A stretch of 64,000 bases of DNA from Streptomyces sp. NBC_00102 (lineage in GTDB: Bacteria; Actinomycetota; Actinomycetes; Streptomycetales; Streptomycetaceae): positions 4,049,501-4,113,500 of the forward strand of contig NZ_JAPEMC010000001.1 in assembly GCF_026343115.1 (NCBI RefSeq), written 5' to 3'. The notes below the pieces were generated by a model that was given only the letters and a program-made list of their open reading frames with translations, made no database searches and was not told the DNA's origin. Every line of letters starts with the position of its first letter. Within the stretch, counting starts at the first letter, position 1. Below, in pieces: positions 50,153 to 57,939 of this stretch. The position numbers and the translations under genes were made by a program.

Positions 50153-50713
50153 TCAGTCGCTCTTCGTCAGGGCCGCGTGCGCGGCGGTGAGGATCTCCTC
50201 GGAGAGCGGGGAGCCCTTGGTGGCCCGTGAGAGGACCAGCGCACCGAACAGCGTGCAGAGGCGGGCGATCCCGTCCTGGTCGTCGGTGGCGAGGAAGTCT
50301 GCGAAGTCGGCCACCCCCTCGGTGTAGACGCGCCGGGCCTCGGGCCCGCCGCCTTCCCGTGCGATGTCGGTGGCGAGCGCTGCGACCGGGCAACCGCCCG
50401 CCGGGTCGTCACGGTGGGCGACAGAGAGATAGGTGTCGATCAGTGCCCGCTGGGTGGCGTCGCGCTGCCCGGCGTGCTGTTCCAGCCCTGCGGCGTGGTG
50501 CCCGGCGAGTCCGGCGAAGGCGTGGGCGGTGGCCTCGTCGACGAGCGCCTCCTTGGAGGCGAACTGCTTGTAGAACGCGCCGTGGGTCAGACCGGCCGCC
50601 TTCATCAGGTCGGCGACGCTGACCTGCGTGCCCTGCTCCCGGAACAGCCGGGAGGCGGTGTCCACCACCCGGCCGCGGTTCTCCTGTGCCTGTGCCTGCG
50701 ACACGCGGCCCAT
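50153..50713 (-). CDS. TetR-family regulator of the adjacent SDR
   Basis: A 186-residue TetR protein: RGRVVDTASRLFREQGTQVSVADLMKAAGLTHGAFYKQFASKEALVDEATAHAF is the HTH region, of the AcrR/QacR-like group with GLTHGAFYKQF. The ligand domain includes GGCPVAALATDI, typical of regulators of reductases that sense electrophiles. It diverges from a short-chain dehydrogenase across a perfect inverted repeat. Confidence 0.87.
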   Translation of the reverse strand: MGRVSQAQAQENRGRVVDTASRLFREQGTQVSVADLMKAAGLTHGAFYKQFASKEALVDEATAHAFAGLAGHHAAGLEQHAGQRDATQRALIDTYLSVAHRDDPAGGCPVAALATDIAREGGGPEARRVYTEGVADFADFLATDDQDGIARLCTLFGALVLSRATKGSPLSEEILTAAHAALTKSD

Positions 50714-50761
50714 GACTGCCTCCCTCTTTGGATGTCGACTGGCATCTATCGTAGGACAGTG

Positions 50762-50785
50762 TTTAGATTGTGGACGTAATCTAAA
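50762..50785. promoter_or_regulatory. TetR operator between tetR and SDR
   Basis: Perfect 8-bp arms TTTAGATT and AATCTAAA separated by 8 nt, in an AT-rich patch midway between the divergent starts. This fits the spacing of TetR-family operators. Confidence 0.7.
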
Positions 50786-50842
50786 GGGGCGGGTGTCCGA
50801 GGATGCCCGCGAGGGCGACATGCCCTGGAGCCGGGAGCGGAC

Positions 50843-51535
50843 ATGGAACTCAGGAACGCGGTCGCGGTCGTCACCGGTGCCAACCGGGGTCTCGGGCGGC
50901 ACCTGGCCGCCCAACTCGTGGAGCGCGGCGCGAAGGTGTACGCGGCGGCCCGGCGCCCCGAGCTGATCGACCTGCCCGGCGTCACCCCCTTGCGGCTGGA
51001 CGTCACGGACCACCTGTCGATCGAGGAGGCGGCCCGCGTCGCGTCCGACGCGACGCTGCTCGTCAACAACGCGGGCGTCCTCACCGGCGCGGCGCTGATC
51101 GGCGGCGACCTGGACGAGGTGCGCCGGGAGATGGAGACCAACTTCTTCGGCCCGCTCGCCACGACCCGGGCCTTCGCCCCCGTCATCGAGGGCAACGGCG
51201 GTGGCGCCGTGCTCAACGTCCTGTCCGTCCTGTCCTGGACGCACCCGGGCGGCGTCGGCTCCTACGCCGCCTCGAAGGCAGCCGCCTGGGCGCTGACCGG
51301 TGCGACCCGGGACGAACTGGCGCCCCGCGGTATCGCCGTCTCGGCGTTGCACGTCGGCTACATGGACACCGACATGGCCTCCGGTGTCCCCGCGGACCGG
51401 AAGACCGCCGCCGCCGACGTCGCGGCCCTGGCCCTGCACGGCATCGAGGCGGGACTGCCCGAGATCATCGCCGACGCGGTGACCCGGCAGGTCAAGCAGA
51501 GCCTGGCCGTCACGCCGCGGCCGAGCGCCGGCTGA
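50843..51535 (+). CDS. Short-chain dehydrogenase/reductase (classical SDR)
   Basis: A 230-residue NAD(P)-dependent oxidoreductase. Cofactor motif TGANRGLGRHLA, NNAG motif LLVNNAGV, active site Ser in LNVLSVLSW and YxxxK in GSYAASKAAAWAL. GGAG precedes the ATG. The divergent TetR gene and palindrome suggest induction by its substrate, perhaps an aldehyde or ketone; not provable here. Confidence 0.9.
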   Translation: MELRNAVAVVTGANRGLGRHLAAQLVERGAKVYAAARRPELIDLPGVTPLRLDVTDHLSIEEAARVASDATLLVNNAGVLTGAALIGGDLDEVRREMETNFFGPLATTRAFAPVIEGNGGGAVLNVLSVLSWTHPGGVGSYAASKAAAWALTGATRDELAPRGIAVSALHVGYMDTDMASGVPADRKTAAADVAALALHGIEAGLPEIIADAVTRQVKQSLAVTPRPSAG

Positions 51536-51647
51536 GGCATTCCCGGCCCGAACCCAGCCGTCCCCGCCCTGCACCACACCGCGGCAGGTTGTCCGGGCCG
51601 GGCGGGGGCGCGGGCGTGCGCGACAGGTCCGGGCGTGCGCGACGGAC

Positions 51648-52868
51648 TCAGGCGTGCGCCACGGGCTGCGATGCTCCCGGCGTGCCCAGTGCCTTGCCCA
51701 GTCGCAGCAGCCCCTCGCGGATCTCGTCGGGGGTGTGGGTCGTGAACGACATCCGCAGGGCGGCCGGGTCCGGCGCGCCCGCGAAGAACGGCGCCCCGGG
51801 GACGTACGCCACCTCGTGGGCGATCGCCCTGGGCAGCAGCGCGGTCGCGTCGTGGCCGTCGGGCAGCCTGACCCAGACGAACATCCCGCCGTCCGGCCGG
51901 TTCCAGGTGCTGCCCGGCGGGAGGGCGGCGGGCAGGCCGTCGAGCAGGGCGTCCCGGCGCTCGCCGTACGCGGCGCGGACCCGGCCCACGTGGGCGTCGA
52001 GGTCGGAGACCTCCAGGTAGCGGGCGGCTGCCGCCTGGTCCACGGCCGAGCAGTGCAGGTCGGCGGCCTGCTTGACGATCACGCAGGCCCGGCGCAGTGC
52101 GGCGGGCGCACGGAGATGACCGAGCCGCATGCCCGGGGACATCACCTTCGAGAAGCTGCCCAGCAGCACCGTGCGGTCCGCGGCGGCCTCCAGCGAGGAG
52201 ATCCACGGCATGTGCTCGCCCTCGTAGCGGAGTTCGCCGTACGGGTCGTCCTCCACGATCCACAGACCGAGCCGCTGGGCCACCTCGGCCACGGCCCTCC
52301 GGCGGGCGAGCGGGAGCGTACGCCCGGTCGGATTCTGGAAGTTGGGGATGGTGTAGAGCATCTTGGGCCGTTCGCGCTCGACGAGTTCCGCGAGCGCCAC
52401 CGGGTCGATGCCGTCGTCGTCGCAGGGCACCGGCACCACCCGCGCCCCCGCGAAGCCGAAGCACTGCAACGCCGCGAGGTACGTGGGGTCTTCGACGAGC
52501 ACCGTGTCCCCGGGTTCCACCAGTGCCGTCGTCAGGAGCGTCAGCGCCTGCTGCGAACCGGTGGTGACCACCAGGTCCTCCGTCCCGGTCGGCAGGCCGC
52601 GCGCCGTGTACCGGGCGGCGACGGCCACCCGCAGCCCCGGATCGCCCTCGGTCACGGAGTACTGGAGGGCCCGCGCCGCGTCCTTCGCCAGCACGTGGTC
52701 GTACGCGGCCCGTATCTCCCCGGTGTCGAACAGCTCCGGCGCCGGAAGCCCGCCCGCGAACGAGATCACCTCGGGCCGCGCGGTCAGCGCGAGGATCTCC
52801 CGTACGGGCGAGGCGTCGACCGAGGCGGCGCGGGCGGCGAGGGCGGGGGTGTCGGCTCGGGGCGTCAT
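51648..52868 (-). CDS. PLP-dependent aminotransferase (class I/II, 2-aminoadipate type)
   Basis: A 406-residue fold-type I aminotransferase. ISFAGGLPAPELFD at the N-terminus, LQYSVTEGDPGLRVAVA, VVTTGSQQALTLL, VEDPTYLAALQCF, YTIPNFQNPTGRTLPLARR, the Schiff-base Lys in LLGSFSKVMSPGMRLGHL and the carboxylate-binding Arg in LRMSFTTHT match the LysN/ARO8-like aminotransferases. The fold equals that of MocR regulators but there is no HTH. Substrate unknown. Confidence 0.88.
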   Translation of the reverse strand: MTPRADTPALAARAASVDASPVREILALTARPEVISFAGGLPAPELFDTGEIRAAYDHVLAKDAARALQYSVTEGDPGLRVAVAARYTARGLPTGTEDLVVTTGSQQALTLLTTALVEPGDTVLVEDPTYLAALQCFGFAGARVVPVPCDDDGIDPVALAELVERERPKMLYTIPNFQNPTGRTLPLARRRAVAEVAQRLGLWIVEDDPYGELRYEGEHMPWISSLEAAADRTVLLGSFSKVMSPGMRLGHLRAPAALRRACVIVKQAADLHCSAVDQAAAARYLEVSDLDAHVGRVRAAYGERRDALLDGLPAALPPGSTWNRPDGGMFVWVRLPDGHDATALLPRAIAHEVAYVPGAPFFAGAPDPAALRMSFTTHTPDEIREGLLRLGKALGTPGASQPVAHA

Positions 52869-53405
52869 GGCCGCAGCCTACGAGCAACCGCCATGTCTCC
52901 AGAAGGCATTGAAGCCGTCGAAGTCGCAGGAGGCGGCCCGTCCGGTGATCACGTCCGGCCGGGGTGTGCACGGGTGGGTGAGAACCCCGGGTCAGGACCG
53001 ATCGGTACACCGCGGTGCCCAGCGCCGCGCCCCCCAGCAGGGGTCCGCCGCGGTGGGGATCGCGGCCCGCCCGGTGTCGCGGGGCCGCCGCGGGCTCGCG
53101 GCCGAGGTGCGGGTGATTGAATTCTTGATTTCCGACCAACGGGATTCAATTGTTGAAATCGATTCCCAAAGGTTTCTCGGCCAAGGCGAAAAACTGACGT
53201 TGCCTGTAAAGGTCGGGCAAAGCTATGGTCATTCGCGAAGTGCGGCGCACATTCATCCGCGCTTCATTCGTGGACGAAAATGCCATGACATCCTTGGTGC
53301 TTCGTCCGATTATCCGCATTCTGCGTCGCGCGCCAGAATTGCTGTCAGCGAAGACGCATCCCCAGGCGGAGTGCGCCGGGGGGTTCCCCTCCACTGGAGA
53401 TAATC
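52869..53405 (+). other. Intergenic region and promoter of the lyase operon
   Basis: 537 bp with no convincing gene. The right half is clearly more AT-rich than its surroundings (for example TTGATTGAATTCTTGATTTC around 53115-53130). A promoter-like pair TTGCCT (53200-53205) and TATGGT (53224-53229), 18 bp apart, lies about 170 bp before the lyase ATG, leaving a long 5' leader. A minus-strand frame at 53146-53394 is open but has no recognisable protein character. Confidence 0.45.
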
Positions 53406-54269
53406 ATGACGTACGGAAATGTCCTGCGGCAGGAGATCAAGGCGTCCGGGACGACGCCGCTCATCGGGATCTACGACATGTATTCCGCGTCCGTCGCGGC
53501 CCAGCACTACAACGGATTCTTCGTATCGGGATTCGGTTTTGCTGCGTCGTACTACGGCCTGCCGGACATCGGTTTCATCGCCTGGCCGGACATGGTGGCC
53601 TTCGTGGAGCGGCTGCGCGGTGCGTTTCCGCGCCAGCACCTCCTGGTGGACATCGACGACGGCTACGTCGACCCCGAGGTGGCCTGCCACGTGGTGCAGC
53701 GTCTGGAGCGCATCGGCGCTTCCGGGGTGATCCTGGAAGACCAGAAGCGGCCCCGCAGGTGCGGCCACGCGGACGGGAAGCAGGTCCTCCCCCTGGAGGA
53801 GTACCTGGAGAAGCTGGAACTGGTCCTGGCCAGCCGCACCGACCTCGTCGTGGTGGCACGCACGGACGCGACGGAGGAGGCCGACATCCTGCGCAGGGCG
53901 GCGGCCCTCGCCGAGACCGACGCGGACGTGGTCCTGGTGGACGGGGTGCGCAGCGTCGACTGGATCAAGCGCATCCGCCGCGTTGTCGGCGACAAGCCGC
54001 TGTTGTTCAACCAGATCGCGGGCGGGAAGTCCCCCCGTCTGTCGCTCACGGAGCTCACGGAGCTCGGTGTGGACGTGGCGATCTACAGCACGCCCTGCCT
54101 GTTCGCCGCGCACCGTGCGATGGACACGGCCCTGGCGGAGCTGCAGTTCGCGGACGGTCGGCTGCCCGAGGCGGGCGACACCGGGGAGGTCGGCGTGCGT
54201 GAGTCGACCGAGCTGCTGGAGCTCAACATCAGCCGTCATCACGACGTGCGGGAGGCGCTCTCCGCATGA
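53406..54269 (+). CDS. Isocitrate lyase / PEP mutase superfamily enzyme
   Basis: A 287-residue TIM-barrel enzyme. SGFGFAASYYGLPDIG, the metal-binding VDIDDGYVD, EDQKRPRRCGHADGKQVLP and VVARTDA are the superfamily motifs. The catalytic loop reads RRCGH with C119, resembling lyases (KKCGH in isocitrate lyase, KRCGH in methylisocitrate lyase) rather than PEP mutase (where that loop carries an Asn and no CGH), so C-C bond cleavage of a 2-hydroxy or 2-oxo diacid is favoured. It overlaps the next gene by ATGA and so is co-translated with a secreted peptide and an SBF transporter. Confidence 0.85.
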   Translation: MTYGNVLRQEIKASGTTPLIGIYDMYSASVAAQHYNGFFVSGFGFAASYYGLPDIGFIAWPDMVAFVERLRGAFPRQHLLVDIDDGYVDPEVACHVVQRLERIGASGVILEDQKRPRRCGHADGKQVLPLEEYLEKLELVLASRTDLVVVARTDATEEADILRRAAALAETDADVVLVDGVRSVDWIKRIRRVVGDKPLLFNQIAGGKSPRLSLTELTELGVDVAIYSTPCLFAAHRAMDTALAELQFADGRLPEAGDTGEVGVRESTELLELNISRHHDVREALSA

Positions 54270-54595
54270 CCGTAAGCATCCTTCCGGCCGGGGCGGCCTC
54301 TTCCCGCCCCGGCCGAGGGCCGCACCGACGTCCTGCCCTCGGCCGGGGCTCTGCCACCGCGATGGCGCTGGCGGCGGCTCTGCTGGCCGCCGCGGGTTCC
54401 CCGGCCGCGGCCGGGGACCTGAACCTGACGCTGATCGACAACTCCGAGGCGGACTCCTGGCTGGAGATCGACCGCACGGCGAACACCAACTCCGGCAGCG
54501 GCACTTCGGGCAGCGATCACGACGGCAGCGCGGTGGACCTCATGGACACCCTGATCAACCCCGACAGCACGGACGACGAGGAGGACGGCGGGTGA
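54266..54595 (+). CDS. Small acidic secreted protein of the lyase/SBF operon
   Basis: A 109-residue protein. An Arg-rich head (RPGRGPHRRPALGRGS) and hydrophobic core ([19 protein letters not shown]) form a long signal peptide ending in SPAAA-G, at about residue 49. The mature part of about 60 residues is very acidic (LTLIDNSEADSWLEI, GSDHDGSAVDLMDTL, STDDEEDGG), lacks Cys and is Ser/Asn/Asp-rich. DHDGS resembles a calcium-loop start. Both neighbours overlap it by 4 bp. Unknown function; a substrate or metal-binding accessory, or a secreted peptide, is possible. Confidence 0.6.
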   Translation: MTVSILPAGAASSRPGRGPHRRPALGRGSATAMALAAALLAAAGSPAAAGDLNLTLIDNSEADSWLEIDRTANTNSGSGTSGSDHDGSAVDLMDTLINPDSTDDEEDGG

Positions 54596-55683
54596 CCGAC
54601 GCCGGGCGGCAGAAAACCGTCGAGCGCCCGCCCTCGCCCCGTCCCCGCCGCGCGGCGGCGAGAAGCCCACGATCGCCCCGGCTCCGGCGCCGGCCCCGGT
54701 TCGTCGATCCCTATGTGGCGGCACTCGTCGGGACCGTGGCGCTGGCCACCCTCCTGCCGGCCGGAGGCGGGGGCGAGGCCGTCGCGCGTACCGCGTCCGA
54801 CATCGCGATCGTTCTCCTCTTCTTCCTCTACGGCGTGCGGCTCTCCACGAGGGAGACCCTCGCGGGCCTGCGCCGGGTGCGCCTCCACGCGCTGATCCTG
54901 CTCTGCACCTTCGTTCTGTTCCCGCTGCTGGGGCTTGTGGCCCTGTGGCTCGCGCCCGGCCTGCTGGGCGGTCAACTCGGTGCCGGCTTCCTGTTTTTGT
55001 GCGTCGTACCGTCCACCGTCCAGTCGTCGGTGGCGCTGACCTCCACCGCCCGGGGGGACATCGCCGCGGCCATCTGCGCCGGCACGTACTCCAGCGTGAT
55101 CGGACTCGCGGCCACCCCGCTGCTCGCCGCGTGGCTGATCGGCTCGGAAGCCGGCCTCTCCGCAGACGGAGCGCTCCGCATCGGCGCCCAGCTGTTCGCC
55201 CCGTTCCTTGCCGGGCAACTGCTGCGCCGCAGGCTGGGAGAGTTCGTCAGCCGGAACAAGCGGGTGTTCGGTCCGGTGGACCGCGGGTCCATCCTGCTGG
55301 TCGTCTATGTGGCGTTCAGCGCGGGGATGAACCAGGGCGTCTGGGGCCGCGTCACCCCCCTCCGGCTGCTGGAACTCCTGGCCGTCCTGGCGGTGCTGCT
55401 CGCGGTGGCCCTGACCTGTACGCGGACCGCCGCCCGGTTCGCCGGGCTGGACCGTCCCTCAGGCATCGCCGTCGTACTCTGCGGATCGCAGAAGAGCCTG
55501 GCCAACGGACTGCCCATGGCCGCGGTGCTGTTCGGCGGACAGGCCGCCCTGGCGGTCCTCCCGCTGATGCTCTACCACCAGATGCAATTGATGGTCTGCG
55601 CGGTCCTCGCCGCCCGATGGGCACGTGCCGCTCCTGCCGGTCCGACGCCGGAGGTGGCCTCCGCCCCATCTCCGGCGTTTTAG
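54592..55683 (+). CDS. SBF-like (bile acid:sodium symporter family) transporter
   Basis: A 363-residue membrane protein with a basic N-terminal tail of about 40 residues and nine to ten helices. FFLYGVRLSTRETLAGL, CVVPSTVQSSVALTSTARGDIAAAICAGTYSSVIG (the SBF crossover motif) and VVLCGSQKSLANGLPMAAVLF are the family signatures. Relatives import organic acids with sodium. GTGA overlap with the acidic peptide gene. Likely moves the lyase's substrate or product. Two strong stem-loops follow. Confidence 0.85.
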   Translation: MTDAGRQKTVERPPSPRPRRAAARSPRSPRLRRRPRFVDPYVAALVGTVALATLLPAGGGGEAVARTASDIAIVLLFFLYGVRLSTRETLAGLRRVRLHALILLCTFVLFPLLGLVALWLAPGLLGGQLGAGFLFLCVVPSTVQSSVALTSTARGDIAAAICAGTYSSVIGLAATPLLAAWLIGSEAGLSADGALRIGAQLFAPFLAGQLLRRRLGEFVSRNKRVFGPVDRGSILLVVYVAFSAGMNQGVWGRVTPLRLLELLAVLAVLLAVALTCTRTAARFAGLDRPSGIAVVLCGSQKSLANGLPMAAVLFGGQAALAVLPLMLYHQMQLMVCAVLAARWARAAPAGPTPEVASAPSPAF

Positions 55684-55700
55684 GGCGTGTGTCGAAAGGC

Positions 55701-55804
55701 CCGCCACCTCGGCCCGCGCCGAGGTGGCGGGGAGCTCATCCGTACACCTGCCGACGACAGCGGTCCTGAGGTCACAGCCCGCCCCCTTGGTTCGGGGGCG
55801 GGCT
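55701..55804 (+). terminator. Two tandem stem-loops after the lyase/SBF operon
   Basis: First stem: 13 perfect pairs (CCGCCACCTCGGC, 55701-55713, with 55718-55730), 4-nt loop. Second stem: 11 perfect pairs (AGCCCGCCCCC, 55776-55786, with 55794-55804), 7-nt loop. No T-run follows either, as is common for strong actinobacterial terminators. Confidence 0.75.
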
Positions 55805-55873
55805 CCCGAGCCTCCGGCGCGAGTCACCGCGCCGAGCGACGGTGGACTTTCGAAATGTCCTAGCATCGGGGAC

Positions 55874-55924
55874 ATGCCGTACGAGTGGCTCCGACGGGGA
55901 GTTCGCCACGGCGTCCGGTGGTGA
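55874..55924 (+). CDS. Possible 16-codon upstream ORF
   Basis: MPYEWLRRGVRHGVRW. The ATG is 7 nt after a -10-like TAGCAT (55861-55866), which would make it leaderless. Its TGA overlaps the GTG at 55921 that begins VTMDAG, so it may couple translation of the next gene. May be chance. Confidence 0.3.
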   Translation: MPYEWLRRGVRHGVRW

Positions 55925-55926
55925 CC

Positions 55927-56307
55927 ATGGACGCGGGAACAGCGGTCGGGGTCGTGGGAGCGTTCGCGCTGCCACTCCTGACCCAACGGGAATCGCTGGG
56001 CCGGTCACTCAAGTTCGTCTTCGCGGCGCTCGCCGGCGCTGCTGTGGCCGCAGGGCTGCTTCTCGGCGAGGCAGCGCTCGGACCGACAGCCTTGGCCGCC
56101 GCGTTCTCCTGCGGGATCGTCCTGCAGTCATGGAGGACGGATGCCCTCCTCGACAGCCTGGAACGCGAACGGCGGGGGATCCCGGTCCTGCTGAAGGGCG
56201 ACGCTTCCACCCGTGGGCTCTTCGACGTCGTCTGCCTGGTCCGCTACCGGGTCCGCATGAGGAAACAGCCGCTCACGGAGAGTGGCGCGAAGCCGGCGCA
56301 GTCCTGA
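55927..56307 (+). CDS. Hypothetical membrane protein
   Basis: A 126-residue protein. Hydrophobic segments AVGVVGAFALPLL, LKFVFAALAGAAVAAGLLLGE and GPTALAAAFSCGIVLQSW suggest two to three helices, followed by a charged soluble tail (RTDALLDSLERERRGIPVLLKGDASTRGLFDVVCLVRYRVRMRKQ). GTG at 55921 would add two residues and overlaps a short upstream ORF. No family recognised. Confidence 0.55.
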   Translation: MDAGTAVGVVGAFALPLLTQRESLGRSLKFVFAALAGAAVAAGLLLGEAALGPTALAAAFSCGIVLQSWRTDALLDSLERERRGIPVLLKGDASTRGLFDVVCLVRYRVRMRKQPLTESGAKPAQS

Positions 56308-56450
56308 CGCTGCGGCACATACCGTGTCCCTGCGCCGGGTTGCGACTTTGTGGGCTCGCGCGCACCCCGGCGCGCTGTGTGCATGGTGGCGCCGGTTATT
56401 CGAAGTGCCTTTGTCTGGTGCGGTGTTGAGGGTTCTCGCATGCTGAGTGT

Positions 56451-56880
56451 GTGACCGAACGAGACTTCACCCCGGCTCTCGGCCGTTTCGCGCCCACCCG
56501 CCTCTACGACCCGGTGATCGCCGCGCTGACCCGCGAGGGCGCGTGGCGGCGCCTGGTCGTCACCCGGATCGCGCCCGGACCCGATGATGTCGTGGTCGAC
56601 GTGGGCTGCGGGACGGGATCACTCGCCCTGCTGCTGCACGCGGCGCAGCCCCGGGCCCGGATCGTCGGTGTCGACCCCGACCGTCAGGTGCTGGCCATCG
56701 CGCGGCGGAAGGCGGAGGCGGCGGGCGCCGGGGGCGGTACGGGCCCCGAGTGGCGGGAGGGCATGGGAGACACGCTTCCCGAGGCGTTGGGCGGGGCGGG
56801 GCGGGGCGGGGCGGGGCGGCCACAGGCCCGGCACCGGGCGCCCGACCGGCACCGGGCGCCCGACCGGCCCGCCGGTAACC
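56451..56880 (+). pseudogene. Truncated SAM-dependent methyltransferase
   Basis: A normal methyltransferase N-terminus (FTPALGRFAPTRLYDPVIAALTREGAWRRLVVTRIAPGPDDVVVDVGCGTGSLALLLHA with the SAM motif and VDPDRQVLAIARRKAE) breaks off at about residue 115, at MGDTLPEALGG. The frame then runs through GCGGG-type repeats and into the nitrilase gene in another frame, where it makes only low-complexity residues. The C-terminal half of the enzyme is missing, so this is read as a 3'-truncated remnant. Confidence 0.65.
56791..56865. repeat. Simple repeats at the methyltransferase break point
   Basis: A pentamer tract of GCGGG units (56791-56820) is followed by two perfect tandem copies of an 18-bp unit, GGCACCGGGCGCCCGACC (56830-56847, 56848-56865). 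They lie where methyltransferase homology ends and just before the nitrilase start, as expected of a deletion or slippage scar. Confidence 0.85.
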
Positions 56881-56889
56881 TGGGGTTCC

Positions 56890-57768
56890 ATGACCGCACG
56901 CACCGCCCCGTCCCGTACGTACCCGATCCCGTCGAGCCCGCTCCGGGTGGCCGCCGCGCAGGCGCAGGCCGTGGCCGGGGACGTGGAGGCCAACACGGCC
57001 ACCGCCGCCGCCCTGGTCCGCGAGGCCGCCGGGGCGGGGGCGCGGGTGGTCGTCCTCCCGGAGAAGTTCCTCAGCGGGTACGAGCCCGACCTCGTGCGCG
57101 CCGAGCCGCTGCGGTGCGCCGTACAGCCGGACGACCCGCGCCTCGCGCCGCTCGCCGACGCCTGCCGGGAGACCGCCACGGTCGCGGTGGTGGGCGCCGC
57201 GTTCCACGAGGCCGGGGAGCTGTACGTCTCCGCGCTGGTCATCGGGGCCGACGGCACGCTCGTCACCCGCTACGACAAGCAGTACCTCTTCAAGACCGAG
57301 CGCGAGGTCTACCGCCCCGGCGCGGCCGGGTGCACCCTCGACGTGGACGGCTGGCGGCTCGGTCTCGGCATCTGCTACGACTCCGGCTTCCCCGAGCACG
57401 CCCGCGCGGCGGCCCTGGACGGCTGCCACGCGTACCTCGTCGGCGCGCTGTTCAGTGTCGGCAACGGTCACCACGAGTCCCGTACGTGGTTCCCCGCGCG
57501 CGCCCTGGACAACACCGTCTACACGGTTCTCGCCAACCACATCGGGACCACGGGCGGCTGGAACACCTGCGGGGGCAGCGGCATCTGGGGCCCGGACGGG
57601 CATCTGCTGACCGAAGCCGCCGCGGACCGGCCCGAGGTGGTCTTCGCCGACCTCGACCCGGTCGCCCTGACCGCCGCCCGCGCGGCCGAGGGGATGCTGG
57701 GCGACCTGCACCGGGTGCTCCCGGCCGAGCGGGCGCGGTACGCGCTGGGTGGCGCCGGGCGCTCGTAG
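56890..57768 (+). CDS. Carbon-nitrogen hydrolase (nitrilase family)
   Basis: A 292-residue nitrilase-superfamily amidase. The Glu-Lys-Cys triad is in VLPEKFLSGYE, RYDKQYLFKTERE and LGICYDSGFPEH. The fold ends with GIWGPDGHLLTEAAAD. The ATG follows a TAACCT element with no ribosome site, so a leaderless start is possible. Its TAG stop is made of the TA duplication plus the first base of the adjacent inverted-repeat element, so insertion may have changed the original C-terminus. Substrate unknown. Confidence 0.88.
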   Translation: MTARTAPSRTYPIPSSPLRVAAAQAQAVAGDVEANTATAAALVREAAGAGARVVVLPEKFLSGYEPDLVRAEPLRCAVQPDDPRLAPLADACRETATVAVVGAAFHEAGELYVSALVIGADGTLVTRYDKQYLFKTEREVYRPGAAGCTLDVDGWRLGLGICYDSGFPEHARAAALDGCHAYLVGALFSVGNGHHESRTWFPARALDNTVYTVLANHIGTTGGWNTCGGSGIWGPDGHLLTEAAADRPEVVFADLDPVALTAARAAEGMLGDLHRVLPAERARYALGGAGRS

Positions 57769-57932
57769 TGCCGCGTCAGCCAGGGTTTGCCCCGTCGCGA
57801 CGCCCGGCACGCACTCTCGCCGCGCCGGCCGAAAGCCCGAGTACGTCCAGTACGGGGGCTTCCAGCCATCACACCGAGAGTACGCACCTGACGCCGCTCC
57901 TCGGCGGGCAAACCCTGGCTGACGCGGCACTA
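57766..57932. mobile_element. 163-bp MITE-like element with 25-bp terminal inverted repeats
   Basis: Perfect 25-bp inverted termini (57768-57792 and 57906-57930; left begins GTGCCGCGTCAGCCAGG) flanked on both sides by TA, as left by IS630/Tc1-type transposases that duplicate TA. The interior is also largely self-complementary (for example AAGCCC with GGGGCTT and GCACTCTCG with CGAGAGTACGC), so the whole unit can fold back. It has no coding capacity. It sits exactly between the convergent nitrilase and MFS genes. Confidence 0.85.
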
Positions 57933-57939
57933 GCACCGC

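Noticed and set aside
47367..50393. Long minus-strand frame opposite fbiC
   Set aside because: Shadow of fbiC, which has both radical SAM clusters intact on the + strand.
53146..53394. Minus-strand 82-codon frame in the gap before the lyase gene
   Set aside because: Open mainly because the region is AT-richer; no family character, no ribosome site, and it covers the probable promoter.
57768..57930. Inverted-repeat element as a plain transcription terminator
   Set aside because: 25-bp perfect termini with TA on both outer sides and an ordered 163-bp length fit a transposed element better, though it may also stop transcription.
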